64,000 nt of DNA from Methylobacterium oryzae (GCF_021398735.1 NZ_CP090349.1:1-64000); one strand, 5' to 3'; positions 17,561 to 26,681 are shown, numbered from the stretch's first letter. Translations and numbers: made by a program. The notes: a model not told the origin generated them from the letters alone.

Positions 17561-18007
17561 TCACCCCGGGCCGTCGTCGCCGTGGCCCGGATGGGTGCGG
17601 GCGTCGTCACCCTCCGGGATGAGGTGCAGGTGACCGTAGCGGACGCCGCGCTGCGTGACGACGGCGTCGGCGTAGCTCTGCATCCGGGCCACCGGCCCGC
17701 GCAGGACCGCCACCTCGAGGCACGCGTCGTGGGTCAGGTGCACGTGCAGGCTGGCGATCGAGACGCCGTGCTCGTGCCCCTCGCCGGTCAGCCGACGGGC
17801 CAGGTCGCGGGTGCCGTGGCTGTAGACGTAGCTCAGGGCCCCGTAGCAGGCCGCCGATCCGCCGGTCTCCGCGGCGCGGGCCGGCGCCAGGGCGTCGCGG
17901 ACGATGTCGCGCACCGCCTCCGAGCGGCTGCCGTAGCCGCGCCGCGCGCAGAGGTCGTCGACCGCCGTCAGCAGGGCGTCGTCGATGGTGATGGTGATGC
18001 GCTGCAT
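17561..18007 (-). CDS. nikR: Nickel-responsive regulator NikR
   Basis: This 148-residue ribbon-helix-helix repressor has the DNA-binding strand and helices at residues 1-45 (MQRITITIDDALLTAVDDL, then SRSEAVRDIVRDAL). The ACT-type regulatory domain carries the high-affinity nickel ligands in LHVHLTHDACLE (His88, His90, Cys96) plus an upstream His in GHEHG; the alignment of that fourth ligand shifts by one or two residues from E. coli. QRGVRYGHL is also typical. The tail is His/Asp rich (THPGHGDD), which may bind metal. Nickel-bound NikR represses uptake genes; the exact operator at 17460-17487 controls the receptor downstream. Confidence 0.95.
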   Translation of the reverse strand: MQRITITIDDALLTAVDDLCARRGYGSRSEAVRDIVRDALAPARAAETGGSAACYGALSYVYSHGTRDLARRLTGEGHEHGVSIASLHVHLTHDACLEVAVLRGPVARMQSYADAVVTQRGVRYGHLHLIPEGDDARTHPGHGDDGPG

Positions 18008-18092
18008 GCCCGTCCTGCCGCTCCCGTGGCCTTCTGGTACGGGGACGCGGGGCCCGTGAACAGCCGCCGGGCCCGCATCGCCCGGCGCGGCA

Positions 18093-18126
18093 GAAAAAGA
18101 GCCCCGAGGGCCGCGCCTCGAGGCTC
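18093..18126 (-). terminator. Rho-independent terminator (minus strand)
   Basis: On the minus strand a GC-rich stem (18126-18116 with 18109-18099, one mismatch) is followed by a run of five Ts. This is the clearest classical terminator in the window. It lies about 230 bases after the PepSY gene stop and 86 bases upstream of nikR, isolating nikR. In the stretch 18127-18357 I see no convincing protein gene; it could be a 3' UTR or a small RNA ending here. Confidence 0.7.
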
Positions 18127-18357
18127 AAGTTCTGGGTCTCGGGGACATGTCCAGCGTGCGCTTGGGATGGACCGCGCTGGAACGCCTGGGCCGAAGGATC
18201 AAGGGCGTGAAAATCGACGACACAGGCGCGACCGGCTGGCATGCCGGCCGAACCATTCTGCACAGATACAGTCGACGCGCATCCGATATATGTCAGACTT
18301 CGGGAGTTATTTTGAATTAATTCGCCGCACTGGGTTCAATATACCAGTTCAATTTTA

Positions 18358-19977
18358 TCATATCGGCTCCCGATCTCCCGGTACCGGCATGCCGGGCCGG
18401 GCCTGCTCCCGCCGCGCGTGCCCCGCGATCGAGAGCCCCGCGGCCTTCGCGGGGCCGCGGGACGCTCCGCCGCGCCGCGCGATCGTGCGGACCGCGAGCA
18501 GGATGAGGGCGGCTAGGGCCAGCATCGCGCCGTCGAAGGCGAGGAAGACCGGCTCGACCGGCGCGGCGCCACCGAACCGGAGCGCGACGAGGCGCCCGAC
18601 ATCCGCGGCCGCGACGGCGCCGTACAACGCGGCCGCCGCCGTCAGCGTCTCCGGCCAGACCCGCCCGGCCGGGCGTAGGAGCGCCGCCACGGCGACGAGC
18701 AGCCAGACGGCGAAGAAGGCCCCGACCTCCCACTCCGCCCGCGCGGGCAGCGCGGCGGGGAGTAGCCGGTTGGCCAGGAAATAGGCGGCGACGGCCGCGG
18801 GCAGGCCGGCGATCGTCGCGACGTTCAGGCCCTGGACGAGGCGCAGGCCGAAGCCCCGGGGCGCGTCCCCCTTGGGCAGGCGCGCCACCGCCCAGAGCAG
18901 CAGCCCGGTCGCCACCATGGCGCTGCCGGCGAGGCCGCACAGGAAGAACAGCACCCGCAGGGCCGGGCCGGCGAAGTGCGCCTCGTGCAGGCCGACCATC
19001 GCGGTGAACGTCTTGGTCGCCGGCCGCAGGCCGCCCGCGCGCACCTCCAGGACCGCGCCCGTCACGCCGTCGAAGGCGATCTGCGGGTGCTCGTGGGAGA
19101 GGCCGTGCGGCTCCTCGAACACCGCCACCACGGTGGCGCGCGCGTCCGCCGGGTTGACCACCGTGATCCGCTCCAGGGGTTCCGGCCGCATCGCCAGGGC
19201 GCGGAGCACCAGCGGCCCGACCGGCACGAGCGTGCCGGGCTGGCCGGCGGGCGAGCGCGGCGCGGTGATCTGGCCGGACTCGGCGAAGTAGCGCTGGCTG
19301 TCGCCGCGATAGGCCGTGTTCAGGCCCCAGGGCACGTACATCACCATGAGGGTGGCGAGCCCGGTATAGGTGATCATCAGGTGGAACGGCAGGGCGAGCA
19401 CGCCCGTGACGTTGTGCGCGTCGAGCCAGCCCCGCTGGGCGGACTTGTCCCGCCGGAAGGTGAAGAAGTCGGCGAAGATGCGCCGGTGGGTGACGATCCC
19501 CGAGATCAGCGCCACCAGCATGATCATCGCGCAGGCGCCGACGATCCAGCGGCCCCAGAGCGGCGGCAGGTTCAGCTCGAAGTGGAAGCGGTAGAGGAAG
19601 TCGCCGCCGCGCGTCGCCCGCACCGCCGCCGGCGCGCCGCTGTCGGGATCCAGGAGGACGTGGCCGGGCGGCCGGCCCGGGCCGGTCCGCCAGAACAGCT
19701 CCAGCACCGGCCGGTCCGGCCGCGGCAGCGCGAGGAACCACGTCCGCGCGCCGCCCGCATTAGCCTGCAGGTGGGCGACGCCGCGCTCGGCCGCCGCCGC
19801 GAGCTCCGCCGGCCCGAAGGTCCGGTCGGTGCGGAGCTCGGGCCGCATCCACTGCGAGATCTCGGGCCGGTAGTAGCTCGCCGTGCCCGTCACGAAGACG
19901 GCGAACAGCACCCAGCCGACGACGAGGCCCGACCAGGCGTGGAGCCACGCCATCGACTGCCGGAAGGTCTTGCCCAC
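18358..19977 (-). CDS. PepSY-associated membrane protein (iron-uptake partner)
   Basis: This 539-residue inner-membrane protein starts at GTG with a purine-rich GAGGCGG upstream. The N-terminal TM (GLVVGWVLFAVFVTGTASYY), a large periplasmic part, TM segments near 155-175 and 205-230 with conserved histidines (WLDAHNVTGVLALPFHLMIT) and further C-terminal TMs match the PepSY-associated TM family. These proteins lie next to TonB siderophore receptors and are thought to act as ferric-siderophore reductases, though this is proven for few. It is 10 bases downstream of such a receptor, so the two form one operon. Confidence 0.87.
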   Translation of the reverse strand: MGKTFRQSMAWLHAWSGLVVGWVLFAVFVTGTASYYRPEISQWMRPELRTDRTFGPAELAAAAERGVAHLQANAGGARTWFLALPRPDRPVLELFWRTGPGRPPGHVLLDPDSGAPAAVRATRGGDFLYRFHFELNLPPLWGRWIVGACAMIMLVALISGIVTHRRIFADFFTFRRDKSAQRGWLDAHNVTGVLALPFHLMITYTGLATLMVMYVPWGLNTAYRGDSQRYFAESGQITAPRSPAGQPGTLVPVGPLVLRALAMRPEPLERITVVNPADARATVVAVFEEPHGLSHEHPQIAFDGVTGAVLEVRAGGLRPATKTFTAMVGLHEAHFAGPALRVLFFLCGLAGSAMVATGLLLWAVARLPKGDAPRGFGLRLVQGLNVATIAGLPAAVAAYFLANRLLPAALPARAEWEVGAFFAVWLLVAVAALLRPAGRVWPETLTAAAALYGAVAAADVGRLVALRFGGAAPVEPVFLAFDGAMLALAALILLAVRTIARRGGASRGPAKAAGLSIAGHARREQARPGMPVPGDREPI

Positions 19978-19987
19978 GGCGGCCGCC

Positions 19988-22330
19988 TCACCAGCGGTAG
20001 CGCAGGGTCGCGTAGACCGTGCGCGGCAGGCCGTAATAGCAGCCCGAGTAGGTGAAGCAGCCGGTCACGTAGCGCTCGTCGAGCAGGTTCTGCACGTTGA
20101 TCTGCGCGCTGAGGCCGGCGAGCCGCGGGTCGAGGTGCTTCATGTCGTAGGAGGCGACGGCGTCGACCAGCACGCTCTCGGGCACCTGGAACGTGTTGGC
20201 GGGATCGCCCCAGGACGGGCCGAGGTAGCGCACGCCGCCGCCGAGGCCGAGGCCGATGAGCGGGCCGTCGGTGAAGCGGTAGTCGACGAACAGCGAGGCC
20301 GTCGTGTCCGGCACCTGCACCGGCCGCAGCCCCTGGAGCGGCACCTGCCGGCGGGTCAGGTCGTTCGTGGTGAAGCCGGTGTCGCGGACGTTGCGGATGT
20401 CGAGGAGCGAGAAGCCGCCGATCAGGCTGAGGCCCTCGGCGAGGGTGGCCCGCGCCTCGAACTCGACACCCTGCACGCCGACCTCGCCGGTCTGCACGAC
20501 GAAGCCGGGATTGACCGGGTCGGTGGTGGTGGCGTTCGAGCGGCGGATGTCGAAGAACGCGGTGGTCAGCAGGATGTCGGTGCCGGGCGGCTGGTACTTG
20601 ATGCCGGCCTCGTACTGGTTGCTGGCGATCGGGACGGGGATGCGCCCGGCCGAGCCGAAGGCCGCGTCGAAGATCCGCCCGTTGACGATCGGCTCGAACG
20701 CCTCGCTGTAGGAGACGTACGGGGCGACGCCGCTGTCGAACAGGTAGAGCAGGCTGGCGCGGCCGGTGAAGGCCTCGGCCGGGACGTCCTGGATGGTCAG
20801 CCCGTTCGGCGCGAAGGTGCGGGTCGGGCCGGTCTGCCGGGCGGTGTCGTAGCGGCCGCCGAGCGTCAGGATGAAGCGGTCGAACTTCGCCTGATCCTGG
20901 AAGTACACGCCGGTCTGCTGCGCGTCGATCCGCGAGGTCGACGTGAAGGCGGGGAACCGGATCGGCAGGTCGTGGTCGGGGGCGAGGGCGTTCAGGCTCG
21001 TCGTCGCCGGGAACGGGCCGGTGACGGACCGCGTGCTGAAGGTCCGGTGGTCGACGCCGAGCAGCGCCGTGTGGGCGATCGGGCCGGTGTCGAAATCGGC
21101 GATGAAGTTGTTGTCCATCGTGTAGGCTTCGATGTCGACCTGGGTGCCGCCGACCGAGCGACCGATGGTCGGCCCGCTCGTGTACGGGCCGTTGACGTCG
21201 CCGAAGGTCGTGAACACGCTGCGGTAGTCGCCGTTCGAGCGCAGGTAGCGGCCGGCCGAGTGGAAGCGCAGGTTCTCGGTGATCCGGTGGTCGAACAGGT
21301 ACTCGACGGAGGCCTGGGTGCGGTCGGAGCGCTCGATGGTGCGGTCGCCGTCGTAGAAGTTCACCGGCAGCCGGCCGAAGACGCCGCTGCCGAAATTGCG
21401 CGGGAACACCGTGCCGACGGCCGGGAAGCCGCCGTAGAAGCCCGAGAACGGGTCGCGCTGGTAGTTGGCGATGATCGTGAGCGAGGTGTCGGCGGAGGGC
21501 CGCCACGTGAGGCTCGGGTTGATGAAGGCGCGCTCGACCTTGGTGGTCACGGCCGGGCCGTCGCCGTTCCAGCCGAGGCCGATGACCCGGTAGGCGAACT
21601 GGTCGGCGAGACCCGGGATGTCGGACGCGATCGGGCCGCCGACGTCGAAGCCGCCGCGGACCTCGCTGAAGCCGCCGCCCTGGACGAAGATCTCGCCGTG
21701 GCGGACGAATTGCGGGACCTTCGAGACGAGGTTGACGAGGCCGCCCGGACCGGACTGCCCGTAGAGGACCGAGGCCGGCCCCTTGATGATGTCGACCCGC
21801 TCCAGGCGGTAGGGATCGACGCTGGGGAAGGCGTCGCGGTTACCGGGCAGCGCCATGTTGTCGAGGAAGATCGGCGCGGTGAAGCCGCGGATGTAGAACT
21901 GCTCCAGGCGCGTCGAGCCGGCGCCGCCCCGCTGCTCGGTGGTGACGCTCGGCGTGAAGCGCAGCGCCTGGTTGATGGTCAGGGCGTTCTGATCCTCGAT
22001 CTGCTGGCGCCCGATGACCGACACCGACTGCGCGGTCTCCAGGATCGGCGTGTCGGTCTTCGTGCCGACCGTACTGCGGCTGGCAACGTAGCCGGGCACC
22101 GGCCCGGTGGCCCCGCCGCGCCCGTACAGGTCGCTGTTCAGGCTGCGCCCGCGCGCCTCGCCCGTCACGCTGAGTTCGGACAGCTCGATGTCCGTGGCGG
22201 GCGCGGGCTGGGCGAGCGCGGCCGCCCCGAGCGTGAGTATAGATGTCGACGATACAAACCCGATTCGGAGCAGCCTCTCCGCACGATCGAACGCGCGCGA
22301 CCCGGCCCGGTCACTGACATATCTCGACAT
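19988..22330 (-). CDS. TonB-dependent siderophore receptor
   Basis: This outer-membrane receptor has 780 residues from the ATG at 22330; an in-frame TTG sits six codons upstream. The signal peptide ends near ALAQPAPA, followed by IELSELSVTGEA (TonB-box region). The plug has TAQSVSVIGRQQI and ALRFTPSVTTEQ, and the LERVDIIKGPASVLYGQSGPGG closing phrase, split across conserved positions, is diagnostic of siderophore receptors. The C-terminus is CYYGLPRTVYATLRYRW. It is the first gene of an operon with the PepSY protein. The short spacing and shared function suggest co-regulation by iron; a 14-bp palindrome upstream is a candidate operator. Confidence 0.92.
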   Translation of the reverse strand: MSRYVSDRAGSRAFDRAERLLRIGFVSSTSILTLGAAALAQPAPATDIELSELSVTGEARGRSLNSDLYGRGGATGPVPGYVASRSTVGTKTDTPILETAQSVSVIGRQQIEDQNALTINQALRFTPSVTTEQRGGAGSTRLEQFYIRGFTAPIFLDNMALPGNRDAFPSVDPYRLERVDIIKGPASVLYGQSGPGGLVNLVSKVPQFVRHGEIFVQGGGFSEVRGGFDVGGPIASDIPGLADQFAYRVIGLGWNGDGPAVTTKVERAFINPSLTWRPSADTSLTIIANYQRDPFSGFYGGFPAVGTVFPRNFGSGVFGRLPVNFYDGDRTIERSDRTQASVEYLFDHRITENLRFHSAGRYLRSNGDYRSVFTTFGDVNGPYTSGPTIGRSVGGTQVDIEAYTMDNNFIADFDTGPIAHTALLGVDHRTFSTRSVTGPFPATTSLNALAPDHDLPIRFPAFTSTSRIDAQQTGVYFQDQAKFDRFILTLGGRYDTARQTGPTRTFAPNGLTIQDVPAEAFTGRASLLYLFDSGVAPYVSYSEAFEPIVNGRIFDAAFGSAGRIPVPIASNQYEAGIKYQPPGTDILLTTAFFDIRRSNATTTDPVNPGFVVQTGEVGVQGVEFEARATLAEGLSLIGGFSLLDIRNVRDTGFTTNDLTRRQVPLQGLRPVQVPDTTASLFVDYRFTDGPLIGLGLGGGVRYLGPSWGDPANTFQVPESVLVDAVASYDMKHLDPRLAGLSAQINVQNLLDERYVTGCFTYSGCYYGLPRTVYATLRYRW

Positions 22331-22385
22331 TGTACCGACTCTAAACAAGAATTACTGGGCGAAGATACGCGCCGATGCCCAGCTA

Positions 22386-22399
22386 TCACGGATCCGTGA
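22386..22399. promoter_or_regulatory. 14-bp perfect palindrome upstream of the TonB receptor
   Basis: TCACGGATCCGTGA lies 56 bases upstream of the receptor start. It does not match the Irr or RirA boxes I know, so the regulator is unassigned. The remaining part of 22331-22654 holds an AT-rich patch (22430-22465) but no gene that I can support. Confidence 0.45.
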
Positions 22400-22654
22400 G
22401 CAGTATGTGCCTCCGATGACACATCTTTAAGAAACGTATTTTGGTATTCCTCTAATGAAAATATGCTGCGGGCGGCGGGGCCGGGAGCGAACGCCCCGGG
22501 AGCGCGCTCCGCGCGGGGGACGGGCCGGCGAGCGTCGGCGGCGCAGCGACAGAGCGCGCGTTCCCGGCGACGGTCACCTCGGGTAAGATCGGCCGGCCGC
22601 GCTGGAGGCGGCCCGGCGCGGGTGCCGCCCCGTCGGCCCTCACGCCGTGCGCCG

Positions 22655-23479
22655 ATGACCGAGCCGATCTCCGCCGCGGCCCATGCCCGCACGATCCTCT
22701 CCGCGCACGAGCATCGCCGCCCGATCGCGCCGCTGACCGACTGGGATCCGGCCCTCGACCTGCCGGCGGCCTACCGGGTGGCCGAGGCGGTCCGGGTCCT
22801 GCGCGGGGAGCGCGGCGAGCGGCCGGTCGGCTACAAGATCGGCTTCACCAACACGACCCTGTGGGAGCGCTACGGCGTCCGCGCGCCGATCTGGGGGCAC
22901 GTCTACGACACGACCCTGCGCGACCGGGCCGCCCTGTCGGGGCCGGTGCCGCTCGCCGCCTTCGTCGAGCCGCGGATCGAGCCGGAGATCGTGTTCGGGC
23001 TGGCGCGCGCGCCCGAGCCCGGCATGGATGCCGCGGCGCTGATCGCCTGCCTCGACTGGGCGGCGAGCGGCTTCGAGATCGTGCAGTCGCTCTATCCGGG
23101 CTGGCGCTTCGCGGCGCCCGACACCGTCGCGGCCTTCGGGCTGCACGGGCTGCTGGTGGTGGGCGAGCGGGTGCGGATCACCGCGGACGCGCGATCGGCC
23201 TGGCTCGGCGAACTCGCCGGCTTCACCGTCGAGCTACTGCGGGACGGGGCCGTCGCGGACCGGGGCGGTGGCGGCTGCGTGCTCGGGACGGGGCCGCTCG
23301 CGGCCCTGGCCCACCTCGTCGATGCGCTGGCTAACGATCCGGTGGCCCCACCGCTCGACGCCGGGACTGTCGTCACGACGGGCACGCTGACGGACGCGCT
23401 GCCCGTCGCCTCCGGGCAGCGCTGGCGCACGCGCCTCGACGGGCTGCGGCTTCCCGGCATCGACCTTGCCCTGATCTGA
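22655..23479 (+). CDS. 2-keto-4-pentenoate hydratase / FAH-family protein
   Basis: This 274-residue cytoplasmic enzyme of the MhpD/fumarylacetoacetate hydrolase superfamily starts MTEPISAAAHARTILSAHEH. The metal-binding acidic cluster FVEPRIEPEIVFGL (about 107-120), the substrate-loop phrase GYKIGFTNT and the late GTVVTTGTLTDALPV are family landmarks. Members add water to 2-hydroxypentadienoate or decarboxylate 2-oxo-3-enedioates in aromatic meta-cleavage pathways, but no other meta-cleavage gene is nearby, so the substrate is open. It is divergent from the TonB receptor. Confidence 0.85.
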   Translation: MTEPISAAAHARTILSAHEHRRPIAPLTDWDPALDLPAAYRVAEAVRVLRGERGERPVGYKIGFTNTTLWERYGVRAPIWGHVYDTTLRDRAALSGPVPLAAFVEPRIEPEIVFGLARAPEPGMDAAALIACLDWAASGFEIVQSLYPGWRFAAPDTVAAFGLHGLLVVGERVRITADARSAWLGELAGFTVELLRDGAVADRGGGGCVLGTGPLAALAHLVDALANDPVAPPLDAGTVVTTGTLTDALPVASGQRWRTRLDGLRLPGIDLALI

Positions 23480-23580
23480 GAGACCCGGCACGGGTTATCG
23501 TGCCGGGTGCGTGCGGTTTCCCGGCCGGCTCCGGGTCTCAGGCATTGGTGATGGTTAGCCGACATGCCAAATGCTGGACC

Positions 23581-23817
23581 ATGCCTGGACGCCTGCGGCG
23601 ACGCCACACGACCTTCCTCGTCTCCGTGACCGCGGAGGGCGCCGGCGCGGCGCCCGGCGCCACGGTCTACGCAGTGATGAAGCCCAGCGCCGAGGAGGCG
23701 GTGGAGGCCGTCCGCGCCCTCGCCGGCCCGTCGGCCAGCCTCGCGATCGTGGGGAGCCTGTCCACCCGGATCGCCAAGGCCCTCAAGCTGAAACCCGACA
23801 CGCCGCGGGTGGTCTGA
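23581..23817 (+). CDS. Small hypothetical protein, 78 aa
   Basis: The frame from ATG 23581 gives MPGRLRRRHTTFLVSVTAEG followed by a compact alpha/beta pattern (ATVYAVMKPSAEEAVEAV, ASLAIVGSLSTRIAKALKLK). The frame also allows an ATG at 23551; neither has a Shine-Dalgarno. Residue composition and the amphipathic helices look like a real gene. It sits 102 bases after the hydratase gene and converges on the response regulator. I do not recognise it. Confidence 0.5.
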   Translation: MPGRLRRRHTTFLVSVTAEGAGAAPGATVYAVMKPSAEEAVEAVRALAGPSASLAIVGSLSTRIAKALKLKPDTPRVV

Positions 23818-23841
23818 GCCGCCCGGCGGCCCGCAGGCGGC

Positions 23842-24549
23842 TCAATCCACCGCGAGCCGGTAGCCGACGCCCCGCACAGTCTGCAGGAAGACCGGGTTGG
23901 CGGGATCGACCTCAGTCTTGCGACGCAGGCGGTTGATCTGCACGTCGACGGTGCGCTCCGCCGCCGCGCCGCCCGGACCGGCGAGCTGCTCGCGCTCGAC
24001 ATTGGCGCCGCCCGCCGTCGCCAGGATCGTCAGGATCTCGCGCTCGCGCTCGGTGATGCGGATCAGCTCGTCGTCCCGGCGCAGCTCGCCCCGGTCGATC
24101 CGGAACGCGAAGGGCCCGAAGGTCACGGCCTCGGCGGAGGCCGCGCGGGGCCGCACGCTGCGCTTGATGATGTTGTTGAGCCGCAGCGTCAGCTCCCGCG
24201 GCTCGAACGGCTTCGGCAGGTAATCGTCCGCGCCGATCTCCAGCCCCATCACCCGGTCGTTCGGGTTGGAGCGGGCCGTGAGCATCAGGATCGGCACGCG
24301 CGAGGTCTCGCGGACGCTGCGCGCGTAGTCGAAGCCGTTCTCGCCGGGCATCATCACGTCGAGCACCATGGCGTCGAACACGACGCTCTGGGCCCGGGCG
24401 CGCGCCTCCGCGGCGCTCGCCGCCGCGGTGACCCGGAAGCCCTGGTCGGTGAGGTAGCGGGCGAGCAATTCGCGCAGGCGGCGGTCGTCGTCGACCACGA
24501 GGACGTGGGGCGCCTCGTCGGGCAGGTCGGACCGGGCGGCGTGGCTCAC
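23842..24549 (-). CDS. OmpR-type response regulator (PetR-like)
   Basis: This 235-residue two-component regulator has a receiver at 14-130 with acidic pocket DDD (20-22), phosphoacceptor Asp64 in MVLDVMMPG and the conserved Lys in YLPKPF. A winged-helix output domain at 140-232 includes RTVDVQINRLRRK and QTVRGVGYRL. It starts at a GTG that overlaps the MarR stop (GTGA), so the two are translationally coupled. A MarR gene followed by such a regulator is the PetP-PetR arrangement of Rhodobacter capsulatus, where the pair supports expression of respiratory genes. No sensor kinase is adjacent. Confidence 0.9.
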   Translation of the reverse strand: MSHAARSDLPDEAPHVLVVDDDRRLRELLARYLTDQGFRVTAAASAAEARARAQSVVFDAMVLDVMMPGENGFDYARSVRETSRVPILMLTARSNPNDRVMGLEIGADDYLPKPFEPRELTLRLNNIIKRSVRPRAASAEAVTFGPFAFRIDRGELRRDDELIRITEREREILTILATAGGANVEREQLAGPGGAAAERTVDVQINRLRRKTEVDPANPVFLQTVRGVGYRLAVD

Positions 24550-25139
24550 GCGGGCTCCTCCGCGTCGACCTGCCCCTCGGCCCCGCCCCCGCGCCGCGCC
24601 ATCAGGCGCTGGACCGCCGGCCGGTCCTCCGGCTCGATCATCGCCATCAGGAAGTCCTCCGGGGAGCCCCGGGCATCCGGCGCCGCGAGTGCCCGGGCGA
24701 GGCGGCGGGCCTGGACCCGCGTCAGGTCGGCCGCGAGCCCGGCGCCGGCCTCGGTGCAGTACAGGAGGCGCTGGCGCCGGTCGCTGGAACCGGGCTTCTG
24801 CGCGACGTAGCCCTGCCCGATCAGGTCCTTGAGCACCCGGTTCAGGCTCTGCTTGGTGATGCGCAGGATGTCGAGGAGCTCGGCGATCGTCAGGCCCGGG
24901 TACCGGTCGACGAAGTGCAGCACCCGGTGGTGGGCGCGGCCGAACCCGTAATCGGCCAGGATCCTGTCCGGATCGCCGACGAAATCCCGGTAGGCGAAGA
25001 ACAGGAGCTCGATCAGGTCGTCGCTGCCGAGGGCGGCCGGCGCGGCGCCCGGGACGGGTTTCGGCGCGAACATCTCCTCGCGCGGGGCTGTCCGTGTCAC
25101 GGCGCGGCCGCTCCCAACGGGTGATAGGTCAGTCCCCAT
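24546..25139 (-). CDS. MarR-family regulator (PetP-like)
   Basis: This is a 197-residue protein from the ATG at 25139. The winged helix-turn-helix spans about 75-150 (YPGLTIAELLDILRITKQSL, then QGYVAQKPGSSDRRQRLLY, the beta wing with its conserved Asp-Arg). Residues 30-60 include FFAYRDFVGDPDRILADYGFG, characteristic of the PetP-type MarR proteins coupled to a response regulator. It overlaps that regulator by four bases. It is divergent from the broken deaminase gene at 25289. A GTG further in is a possible alternative start. Confidence 0.88.
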   Translation of the reverse strand: MGTDLSPVGSGRAVTRTAPREEMFAPKPVPGAAPAALGSDDLIELLFFAYRDFVGDPDRILADYGFGRAHHRVLHFVDRYPGLTIAELLDILRITKQSLNRVLKDLIGQGYVAQKPGSSDRRQRLLYCTEAGAGLAADLTRVQARRLARALAAPDARGSPEDFLMAMIEPEDRPAVQRLMARRGGGAEGQVDAEEPA

Positions 25140-25288
25140 GACGTTTCTCAAGGCGGCCGAGGCCCGTCAACCCTGGCCGGGGCGGCCGGGGCGCCGACCG
25201 CCCCGGATCCTCAAGCGTGTACCCGCGGGATTGCCCCCGGTCCGACGCCTCCGCTAGGCAGGCTCTCGGGCGACGGGAGCGGACGCGC

Positions 25289-26656
25289 ATGGCCGAGGCA
25301 GGGGAACCGGGATCGGGACGCCTCTGGATCCGCGACCCGCGCGCCGTCCTGGCCGAGGCCGCCGGCGGCGGGATCGTGGTGGCGGGCACCCGGATCGTCG
25401 AGTGCGTGGCGGCGGGCGCGCGCCCCGCCGCGCCCGTGGACGCGACCTTCGACGCGTCGCGCCACGTGGTCATCCCGGGGCTGATCAACACGCACCACCA
25501 CGCCTTCCAGACGCTGACCCGCGCCCATCCGCTGGCGCTCAACAAGCCGCTCTTCCCCTGGCTGGAGGCGCTCTACACGGTCTGAGGGCGGATCACCCCG
25601 GAGGCGTTCCGGCTCGCCACGCGGGTCGCCTTCACCGAACTGCTGCTCTCGGGCTGCACCACGGCGGGCGACCACCACTACCTGTTCCCGAAAGGCCTCG
25701 AGGCGTCGATGGACATCCAGGTCGCGGAGGCCCGCGACCTCGGGATCCGGGCCGCGCTCACCCGCGGCTCCCTGAGCTTGTCCGACCGGGCGGGCGGCCT
25801 GTCGCCCGCGGCCCTGACCCAGGACGACGACGCGATCCTCTCGGACTGCGAGCGGGTGCTGAACCTGTTCCACGATCCCGCCCCCGGGGCGATGGTGCAG
25901 ATCGCCCTCGCCCCCTGCTCGCCCTTCTCGGTGACCGAGCGCCTGATGCGCGCGAGCGCGGAGCTCGCCGCCCGCAGCGGGTGCCGGCTGCACACCCATC
26001 TCGGCGAGACGCGCGACGAGGAGGCCTATTGCCAGCAGATGTTCGGCTGCCGCCCGGTGGAGTACCTCGAAGAGGTCGGCTGGCTGAGCGACCGGGTCTG
26101 GCTCACGCACGGCATCCACTTCACCGATGCCGAGGTCGCGCGGCTCGGCGCGGCCGGCGTCGGTGTCTGCCACTGCCCGACCTCGAACATGACCCTGGCC
26201 TCGGGCCGCTGCCGCACCTGCGAGCTGGAGGCGGCGGGCTCGCCCGTGGGCCTCGGCGTCGACGGCTCGGCCTCGAACGACAGCTCGAACCTGATGGAGG
26301 GGGTGCGCCACGCCCTCATGATCAACCGGCTCACCTACGGGGCGGAGGCCGTGACGCATCTCGACGCCCTGCGCTGGGCGACCGAGGGCTCGGCCGCCTG
26401 CCTCGGCCGCTCCGATATCGGCCGGATCGCGCCGGGCCGCGAGGCGGATCTCGCCCTGTTCACCCTGGACGAGCTGCGCTTCTCCGGAGCCCACGACCCG
26501 CTGGCGGCGCTCGTCCTGTGCGGCGCCACCCGGGCCGACCGGGTGATGGTCGCGGGGCGCTGGCGGGTGATCGACGGGCAGCCGCTCGGGGTCGATACCG
26601 GGATGCTGCGCGAGGCGCATTCCCGGCTGGCGGTGGACTTGTTCGGGGACGCGTAG
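25289..26656 (+). pseudogene. 8-oxoguanine deaminase-like amidohydrolase, interrupted by a stop codon
   Basis: The reading frame runs from ATG 25289 to TAG 26654 and is broken only by TGA at 25583-25585 (codon 99), where relatives commonly have a Trp (TGG) in the LYPVW-type segment; one G-to-A change explains it. Upstream of the stop lies the metal site NTHHHAFQTL; downstream are HTHLGETRDEE, WLTHGIHF and GVDGSASNDSSNL, all typical of 8-oxoguanine deaminase and hydroxydechloroatrazine ethylaminohydrolase. Neither half can form a complete active site: the N-part has the first histidines, the C-part the rest. A sequencing error would restore an intact enzyme of about 455 residues. Confidence 0.85.
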
Positions 26657-26681
26657 GGGCGGCCCCTGATCCGACCCGCTC

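Noticed and set aside
25709..26656. Independent deaminase gene starting at an internal ATG
   Set aside because: It would lack the first histidine pair of the metal site, which lies in the same frame upstream of the stop; a broken single gene explains the data better.
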